From JBBRGK01 sp036741355 (GTDB lineage: Bacteria; Chloroflexota; Dehalococcoidia; CAUJGQ01): a stretch of 64,000 nucleotides of DNA. Position numbers and translations under genes: made by a program. The stretch lies in contig DAINSK010000008.1 of NCBI GenBank assembly GCA_036741355.1, positions 30,023-94,022 of the forward strand, in the 5' to 3' direction. The notes below the pieces were generated by a model. The model was not told the origin of the DNA. It did no database searches and saw only the letters and a program-made list of their open reading frames with translations. Positions 56,818 to 64,000 of the stretch are shown here, piece after piece (the first letter of the stretch is position 1; each line of letters opens with the position of its first letter).

Positions 56818-58134
56818 CTAATCGCCGGCCGCAGTTTCATCGCCGCCGGCGGCGATTTTGACGCCTGCCGCCATTGCCGGCGCAGGCTGCCAGAGCCTCC
56901 GGGTTCGGAAGGCCCAGATGATTCCCCAGGCCAGCATGAGCATTCCGCCCGCGAGAGCGGTAGAAATAGGGCCGGCCGTGTCGGCCAGCAGGCCCGCGGC
57001 GATCGTAGAGACACTGGTGGTCAACGTCACCAGGCCGAAATCGGCCGCGAACATGCGCCCCCGGAGATGGTCGGGGACTTCCCGCTGCAAGCCGTACGAG
57101 CTGATCATCCACTGAGCGCCGCCGCCCAGATGCGCCATGGCCACCGCCAGTGCGGCGACGCCGAGGAAAGGTGACACTGCGAAGGCGGCGTATCCCACGC
57201 CATAGCCGATACCGCAGTAACCGACCATCCGATAGCGATGGTCGTCGTCCCTGGCAAAACTGCGCACCAGGAGCGGCCCTACCAGTGCGCCGACGCCTCT
57301 GGCCCCGTACAGGAGCCCGATTCCCAGCGATCCGCCGTGAAACACGTCGCGTCCAAACACGCTCAATAGCACGACCGCTCCGGCGCCGATGCCGAACCCG
57401 CCTTTACACGTCAGCAACGCCAGCACGCGTGGATGGCCGCGGGCATAAGCGGCCGCTTCGCGTAGCGACTCAATGAACTCCGCCCGTACGCGGCCGAGGC
57501 GTTCCTGAAACGGCCGGTGGATGCTCCACAGCAGGAGCGCGGCAAAGGCGAACGTCGCGCCATCGACTACGCAGGAGACGGTCAGACCGAACAGCGCCAC
57601 GACGACTCCGCCCAACGCCGAGCCGACCGCAAGCATGGTGCCCCAGGTCGATCCCATCAGCACACTCGCGAGCACCAGGTCTTCGTCGTCCACGATGTTC
57701 GGGATCGCCGATTGAATGGCCGGCGATACGAAGGTCGCGCCGGCACTAATGCCCACGACCCCGAGGTAGGCCAGCGGCAGCAGCGCCGTGGACCGTGCCG
57801 CGATCGGCAGCAAGGCCAGCAATGTCTGGACGCTCGCGATGCCGATGATCAGCTTCCTGCGGTCGTAGCGGTCGACGATCGGCCCGGCCCAGGCAGCCAG
57901 CAGAAACGACGGCAGCGTCTGGCAGACGATGAGCAGTGCCGCCAGCGCGGCGGAATGCGTCAGCCGCAGCACAAGGTCGAGTAGCGCGACGGTCAGAAAC
58001 CAATCGCCGCAGAAGCTGACGACCTGCGCAATGAACAGCCTGCGAAAGGCGCTGTTCCGCCGGAAAAAAGCGAGATATCCCGAGCTGCTCGGATGTCCGC
58101 TCGTGACGGGGCTACCCCGCTGTCCACCGGTCAT
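56818..58134 (-). CDS. MFS transporter (MFS_3-type exporter)
   Basis: A ~438-aa transporter with 12 helices starting MTGGQRGSPVTSGH. SAFRRLFIAQVVSFCGDWFL and GPIVDRYDRRKLIIG form the conserved N-terminal region and the loop 2-3 motif. QSAIPNIVDDEDLVLASVLMG is characteristic of this exporter group. GTG 58167 is an alternative start. It resembles the MFS exporter at 28.7 kb. Confidence 0.87.
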   Translation of the reverse strand: MTGGQRGSPVTSGHPSSSGYLAFFRRNSAFRRLFIAQVVSFCGDWFLTVALLDLVLRLTHSAALAALLIVCQTLPSFLLAAWAGPIVDRYDRRKLIIGIASVQTLLALLPIAARSTALLPLAYLGVVGISAGATFVSPAIQSAIPNIVDDEDLVLASVLMGSTWGTMLAVGSALGGVVVALFGLTVSCVVDGATFAFAALLLWSIHRPFQERLGRVRAEFIESLREAAAYARGHPRVLALLTCKGGFGIGAGAVVLLSVFGRDVFHGGSLGIGLLYGARGVGALVGPLLVRSFARDDDHRYRMVGYCGIGYGVGYAAFAVSPFLGVAALAVAMAHLGGGAQWMISSYGLQREVPDHLRGRMFAADFGLVTLTTSVSTIAAGLLADTAGPISTALAGGMLMLAWGIIWAFRTRRLWQPAPAMAAGVKIAAGGDETAAGD

Positions 58135-58207
58135 TGGCGCCACCCGTCTCGTGTCCCGTTGCGACACCCGGAAGGTGCCATGTTATCGCCCATGCTATGC
58201 GGTGGCG

Positions 58208-59056
58208 CTAAATCTGGCTGTAACCGCTGCCGGTCCGGTCAACGCCCAAGCTCTTCGCCTGGTCGATCCAGCCGAACTCTTTGAGGATCTGCTGGCTGTA
58301 GGTCACGCGGCCGGTTACCTTGTCGAGCGGCTCGGTCGCAAGGAGCAGCGCGGCCTTTGCCATGTACGCGGGCGGCTCGCCGCGCGGATCGTCCATGCCC
58401 GTGACCAGGTGGTGGAAGAGCGTGCCCGGCGTCGGAACCACCTGCGACGGCGACACGCAGGTGACGTTGACACCGAACTGGTACACCTCCTGGGCAAGCC
58501 CCTGCGTGAAACGCTCCATGGCCGCCTTCTCAGCGCCGTAGCAGGTGCCGCCGCCACTAGCCGGTGCGCCCGGGTAGGGCCCGCGGCCGGGACCGATGGC
58601 GGAGCCGGATGAGATGTTAACGATGCTGCCGCTCTGCCGGGGGACCATGTCCTCCAGCGCCAGTTTGCTGAGGATAAACACGGCCTGGAAATTCACCGAC
58701 CACGAGCGCAGCCAGCGGTTAATCGGATAGTCCTTCACCGGGATGAAGTAGGTGAGCGCCGCGTTGTTGACGAGGACGTCGATCGGTCCGTATGTGTCGC
58801 GCGCCGCCTGGATGAGCTTCTCGCAATCCTCGACTTCGGAGATGTTGGCGGCGACCGCGGTCGCTTCGCCGCCGGCCTGCTTGATGCCGTCGACCGTGGT
58901 CTGCAGCGACCCCTCCAGCGGGTGGTCGCCCTCGTGTACCGTGCGCGCCGCGCACACGACCCTGGCGCCCTCGGCGGCAAATAGAGAGGCGATCTCCTTG
59001 CCGATCCCCCGGCTGGCGCCCGTCACCACCGCTACCTTTCCATCCAGCTTGCCCAC
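58208..59056 (-). CDS. Short-chain dehydrogenase/reductase
   Basis: A 282-aa SDR from the GTG at 59056 (AGAGGTG upstream). The cofactor motif KVAVVTGASRGIGKEIASLF, then VLVNNAALTYFIPV (NNAG variant), Ser in SIVNISSGSAIGPGRG and the catalytic YGAEKAAMERF (YxxxK) are present. A C-terminal extension ends with LGVDRTGSGYSQI. It is probably NAD(P)-dependent with a hydroxy-acyl or alcohol substrate. The in-frame region upstream to 59482 overlaps the HigBA module and is not coding. Confidence 0.9.
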   Translation of the reverse strand: MGKLDGKVAVVTGASRGIGKEIASLFAAEGARVVCAARTVHEGDHPLEGSLQTTVDGIKQAGGEATAVAANISEVEDCEKLIQAARDTYGPIDVLVNNAALTYFIPVKDYPINRWLRSWSVNFQAVFILSKLALEDMVPRQSGSIVNISSGSAIGPGRGPYPGAPASGGGTCYGAEKAAMERFTQGLAQEVYQFGVNVTCVSPSQVVPTPGTLFHHLVTGMDDPRGEPPAYMAKAALLLATEPLDKVTGRVTYSQQILKEFGWIDQAKSLGVDRTGSGYSQI

Positions 59057-59160
59057 GACTTCACCTCTCTGTGCCCCATCGGGCGTGCTGGTATGCATCA
59101 TAGCGACTTTACCGACCCCATTTACAGCAAAGCCCACATCAGCGATGATGTAAGCGGGAG

Positions 59161-59346
59161 ATGCCCGTGTGGGGAGAAGTCGAGCCTGAGCCCGAGGTCT
59201 CCCAGTGGTTACTCGGGCTATCCGGGGAGCGATTCGGCCGGGTCCGATTCTACATTGATTTGCTCGAGGAAGTGGAGCGGGCACGGCAGGCGATGGTGCG
59301 GTGCATCGCCGAGGGCCACACGGCGGAGGCTGTCGATGGTTACTAA
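59161..59346 (+). pseudogene. HigB/Gp49-like toxin with internal deletion
   Basis: A 61-residue frame. MPVWGEVEPEPEVSQWLLGL, then SGERFGRVRFYIDLLEE, is the start of a HigB/Gp49-type RNase toxin (VxxExxxWLxxLxxExxxxVxxxIxLLEE). It then jumps to VERARQAMVRCIAEGHTAEA, which matches the C-terminal helix of these toxins. The central ~45 residues with the beta-sheet and catalytic residues are absent while the frame is kept. The end overlaps the antitoxin ATG by 11 bp, as in intact modules. Confidence 0.6.
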
Positions 59347-59662
59347 GCGCATGACCTGGTCGGAGTTGAAGCGCCGGCGCGCCGGGGAGCCTGAGGTACA
59401 CGCCGGCTACGAACGTTCGCGCCGCGCCTACGAGCTTGGCATGCAGGTACGCGAGCTGCGGCTGGCCCGGGGCGTCAGCCAAGCGACACTGGGTGAGCTG
59501 GCGGGAACCACCCAGCAGGCCATCGCGCGGATCGAGAACGGTGGTGTCACGCCGACGCTGGATTCGCTCGAGCGCATTGGCTCCGCGCTCGGTGTTGACC
59601 TGGTAGTACGGTTCGAGCCCCGCCAGGTATTATCCGACGATGTCGAACTTGAATATAAGTAA
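59336..59662 (+). CDS. HigA-like XRE-family antitoxin
   Basis: A 108-aa protein starting MVTKRMTWSELKRRRAGEPE. Residues ~35-90 are an XRE helix-turn-helix: GMQVRELRLARGVSQATLGE, LAGTTQQAIARIENG, TPTLDSLERIGSALGVDL. It is complete and would repress its own operon. It is partnered with the broken toxin upstream in the toxin-first order typical of higBA. Confidence 0.85.
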   Translation: MVTKRMTWSELKRRRAGEPEVHAGYERSRRAYELGMQVRELRLARGVSQATLGELAGTTQQAIARIENGGVTPTLDSLERIGSALGVDLVVRFEPRQVLSDDVELEYK

Positions 59663-59702
59663 TGTAGCGCTCACTTTAGCTCAAACAGCGACATGCGCGC
59701 CG

Positions 59703-60800
59703 TCAAACGGCGACCGCGGAACGCTCACGGCGGGCAACTTCGGCGCGGACGAGCGGGATCAGGTCCCGGCCGTATTCGATCGCGTCTTCGAGCGGGTTGA
59801 AGCCGCGAATCAGGATCGTAGTCGCGCCGCACTCGTAATAGTCGACTAACGACTCGGCCACCTGATCGGGCGTTCCCACCAGCGCGGTCGTGTTGCCGCT
59901 GGCGCCCGTAGCTGCCGCGATGGGGGTCCACAAGCGTTTGTCGAGGATCTCTCCCCGGGCTGCCGCTTCCAGGAGGCGCTGCGAACCCGCCGCCGCGGGG
60001 ACTTTACCCGCGCCTAATGCGCCCGCACCCCTCACCTCGCGGATGCGGTTCAGGATGTTGTGCGCCCGCTCCCACGCCTTGTCCTCGGTGACGCCGAGGA
60101 TCGGACGCACGGAGACGCTAAAGCGCGGCTCGTTCCCAAACGGTCGTGCTGCCTCACGCACTTCCGCGATACGCTCGCGCACCCAGGCGAGTGGCTCACC
60201 CCACAGCATATAAACGTCGCTGTGCTTTGCGCCGACGGTCAGCGCCGGACCGGAAGCTCCGCCAAAGTAGATCGGGATGTGGGGTTGCTGCCGCGGCTTC
60301 ACCTCGGAGAACCCGCCCTTGATGTGGTAAAACTCGCCGTCGAAGTCGAGCGGCGTGGTTTCCGTCCAGATGTGTCGCAGGATGGTCAGGTACTCGTCGG
60401 TGCGGCGATAACGCGTGTCTTTGTCAAGCCAGTCGCCGTCGCGCTGCTGCTCGGCGTCATTGCCGCCGGTAATGAAATGCAGGGAGATGCGGCCGCCCGT
60501 GAACTGGTCGAGCGTCGCGGCCTTTCGCGCCGCGAGCGTCGGAGCGACAAACCCGGGTCGATGGGCAACCAGGAAGCCAAGCCGATCGGTGACGCCGGCA
60601 ACGTAACCGGCGACGGCGAAGCCGTCGGGCCCCGTCGAGCCGTAGCCGATCAGCACCTTGTCGAAGCCGCCGTCTTCGTGGGCGCGGGCGAACCGAGTCA
60701 AGTACTCGGGATCGACGTGACCGCCAAGGATGGACACCGCCGGGCCGTCCAGTTCGGACCCCGGCCGAGTTCCGATCATGCCGATAAATTCAACGGGCAT
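59703..60800 (-). CDS. LLM oxidoreductase, SsuD-like
   Basis: A 365-aa FMNH2-dependent monooxygenase-type protein resembling alkanesulfonate monooxygenase SsuD: FDKVLIGYGSTGPDGFAVAG, LVAHRPGFVAPTLAARKAATLD, GGRISLHFITGGNDAEQQRDGD, IPIYFGGASGPALTVGAKHSDVY and a C-terminal LVGTPDQVAESLVDYYECGA. In sulfur starvation these enzymes release sulfite from alkanesulfonates, but no sulfonate importer is adjacent; the nearest is the NMT1/SsuA-type one at 37.7 kb. It is ~90 bp downstream of thiC. Confidence 0.9.
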   Translation of the reverse strand: MPVEFIGMIGTRPGSELDGPAVSILGGHVDPEYLTRFARAHEDGGFDKVLIGYGSTGPDGFAVAGYVAGVTDRLGFLVAHRPGFVAPTLAARKAATLDQFTGGRISLHFITGGNDAEQQRDGDWLDKDTRYRRTDEYLTILRHIWTETTPLDFDGEFYHIKGGFSEVKPRQQPHIPIYFGGASGPALTVGAKHSDVYMLWGEPLAWVRERIAEVREAARPFGNEPRFSVSVRPILGVTEDKAWERAHNILNRIREVRGAGALGAGKVPAAAGSQRLLEAAARGEILDKRLWTPIAAATGASGNTTALVGTPDQVAESLVDYYECGATTILIRGFNPLEDAIEYGRDLIPLVRAEVARRERSAVAV

Positions 60801-60889
60801 CGCATCCCTCTATGATCAGGTTCCGGCCGGCATGCCAAGCGCGGTGTTGTTACGAAGGTCGCGGCGGGCTCAAGCGATCCTCCTCCGCC

Positions 60890-62677
<1,788 letters not shown>

Positions 62678-62761
62678 CTTATTCCTCCCCAGCGAGCGGC
62701 GCGGGACGCAATGAAAAACCACCGTCATTAGACGGTGGCGGTGAACGCTGCTGGCCTTCGA

Positions 62762-62848
<87 letters not shown>

Positions 62849-62870
62849 CGCGTATTCAATTGATGCCCTG

Positions 62871-62899
62871 AGGTTACACCGCGCCGCCGATCGGGTCAA
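62871..62899 (-). promoter_or_regulatory. thiC promoter
   Basis: On the minus strand TTGACC (62899-62894), a 17-bp spacer and TAACCT (62876-62871) give a good -35/-10 pair. Transcription would start ~62863, about 15 nt before the riboswitch aptamer. Confidence 0.65.
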
Positions 62900-62959
62900 G
62901 GCGAAGTAGGCCAGCGGAGTAGTTTGGAACTGCTTCTTATCCCAGATTTTCAAGGATTA

Positions 62960-63442
62960 TTACGGATGGGTGGCCGCCCAGAACGACCAGCCATCGATCT
63001 CCGGCGGCTCCAGCCCGATCGCACCCAGAGCGGTGCAGATGTGGGTGCGATGGTCATTGCCGTGGTGAATGGCCTGGAGGAACAACAGGTCTTCCGCGTG
63101 CGGTCGCGCTTGCCAGGGGCCGCGGGGCGGTATCGTCACATCCAGTTCGCTCGCTTTGTCGACCAACCCCTCCCAGAGGCGCGCCTGGCCACCGAACCGG
63201 GCATCGAGATCAGAGAGCGGTGGCTCTTCACCCTCGCCCAGTGGAGTCTCCGTACTGGCACCGGTCATCAATTCGAGATACCGCTGATCGGCGGCGATCA
63301 GGTGTACGAGCGTCGGCATAATGGCGCCGTACGTGCCTGGGGTGGTCGCGTGGAGTTGGTCAGGCGACAGCGTTGCGCAGAAATTGATCAGCGTATGCGT
63401 CGCCCACGCGTGGTGGTCGAACATGGCGCGGAGTGGATTCAT
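62960..63442 (-). CDS. DinB-family protein
   Basis: A 160-aa four-helix-bundle protein starting MNPLRAMFDHHAWATHTLIN with GGAGGATGCG upstream. Metal-binding His residues are expected at HHAWATH, LVHLIAADQRYLELM and AIHHGNDHRTHICTALGAIG, the usual DinB pattern. Members are often thiol-dependent or metal-dependent hydrolases or transferases, or damage-inducible proteins. Function is not assigned. Confidence 0.85.
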   Translation of the reverse strand: MNPLRAMFDHHAWATHTLINFCATLSPDQLHATTPGTYGAIMPTLVHLIAADQRYLELMTGASTETPLGEGEEPPLSDLDARFGGQARLWEGLVDKASELDVTIPPRGPWQARPHAEDLLFLQAIHHGNDHRTHICTALGAIGLEPPEIDGWSFWAATHP

Positions 63443-63702
63443 CGCATCCTCCGATACCTTTTGGTCGAGCCGCGGCTGCACCATACCAGAACGGCCCCGT
63501 TGCGTCATATTGTCCACTGAATTTGCCGCGACGTGGCGATTCGGGCAATACGTTACGTGATTCTTCGGCGCAGGACCGTTGGTGACACATTCCTCTGGGG
63601 TCCCAGTACGCGCGGTCGCGTGGCGTCGATTGACGGCTGCTCGCCTCTCCGTTTAGCTTGCAGTGGCGGCGTGGTCCACGCCGGACGAGGGCGAGGGCGA
63701 GG

Positions 63703-64000
63703 ATGCCGAGCGAACGGGTGCAGCGCCAGATTGACCGCCTGCTGGACGAAGCGGAGCAAGCCTCGGCAGAGCGGCAGTGGGAGTTGGTCAAAGAGCGTGC
63801 AGAGCATGTGCTGACCTTTGACCCGGAAAACGCCGACGCGAAGGGGCTGCTCGGTGCCGCAGAGCGGGGCCTCGACGGCGGAAATTCAGGTGATGCTTCT
63901 ACGCGACGTGGACCTGTTGCTACAGCGCAACCTCAACCGACCGTCCCCACCGCCTTCGCCAACGGCCGCTACCAGGTCAAGCGATTCCTCGGCGAAGGCG
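63703..64000 (+). CDS. Serine/threonine protein kinase, N-terminal part (runs off the window)
   Basis: The frame begins MPSERVQRQIDRLLDEAEQA and stays open to the window end. The first ~50 residues form a TPR-like helical hairpin (SAERQWELVKERAEHVLTFD), followed by a Pro/Thr/Gln-rich linker and then FANGRYQVKRFLGEG, the first strand and glycine-rich loop of a eukaryotic-type Ser/Thr kinase. The rest of the kinase lies beyond position 64000. Confidence 0.75.
   Translation, partial: MPSERVQRQIDRLLDEAEQASAERQWELVKERAEHVLTFDPENADAKGLLGAAERGLDGGNSGDASTRRGPVATAQPQPTVPTAFANGRYQVKRFLGEG

Noticed and set aside
59057..59482. Upstream in-frame extension of the SDR gene
   Set aside because: It overlaps HigBA on the other strand and lacks family similarity; the GTG at 59056 has a good ribosome site and starts at the family's usual point.

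Overview
The window is high-GC bacterial chromosomal DNA with dense coding and many TTG/GTG starts. It carries a dnaG-rpoD pair and a typical bacterial housekeeping set (dgt, mazG, pcrA, recQ, thiC with a TPP riboswitch, menA). Four LLM-class flavin oxidoreductases, PKD/CARDB-type secreted proteins and a DUF1461 membrane protein give it the flavour of an uncultured Chloroflexota (Dehalococcoidia-like) or similar soil/marine lineage. That assignment is inference from gene content; no rRNA is present.

Layout. 0-7.6 kb: a secreted PKD-repeat protein (minus strand), then dgt, a membrane-anchored CARDB-like protein, dnaG, rpoD and an FmdB-type zinc ribbon. 7.6-8.1 kb: a frameshifted DUF559 nuclease gene bounded by ~55-bp inverted hairpin repeats. 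8.1-17.6 kb: DUF1461, mazG, a thioredoxin-like protein, mscS overlapping pcrA, a zinc-ribbon membrane protein, a CMD-family protein and a DRTGG/BioD-like protein. 17.8-21.3 kb: tRNA-Phe followed by a ruined defence island. This holds remnants that read as pglX, MNT, HEPN, pglZ and brxL (a collapsed BREX locus), an empty hairpin element like the DUF559 one, an orphan AbrB-type antitoxin, a nitroreductase and a VapB with a truncated PIN toxin. 21.5-36.9 kb: a clostripain-like lipoprotein, LLM oxidoreductase, enoyl-CoA hydratase, nucleoside hydrolase, MFS exporter, a two-gene FAD/3Fe-4S GMC dehydrogenase, amidohydrolase, aminotransferase and a secreted protein interrupted by one in-frame stop. 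37-42.5 kb: a probable operon of a TetR regulator with an operator over its promoter, an NMT1/SsuA-type ABC importer, menA and a FIST protein. 43-51 kb: acyl-CoA synthetase, ProA-like dehydrogenase, amidohydrolase, recQ, Lin0512-family and DUF4383 proteins. 51-64 kb: membrane proteins, LLM oxidoreductases, a double-cupredoxin protein, an MFS exporter, SDR, a broken HigBA module, thiC, DinB and the start of a Ser/Thr kinase.

Themes. First, palindromic C/G-rich hairpins recur in intergenic spaces (7.6, 8.1, 15.3, 18.2, 18.3 and 33.9 kb). In one case they frame a nuclease gene and in another an empty ~200-bp unit, which suggests a mobile family with autonomous and non-autonomous members. Second, every recognisable toxin gene in the window is damaged while its antitoxin is intact. 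Third, a BREX locus has been reduced to gene ends. Together these make 7.6-21.3 kb a fossil defence/mobile zone inside otherwise well-kept housekeeping DNA. Start codons were chosen from ribosome-binding sites and family start positions; family calls are recognition from sequence motifs, not database searches.
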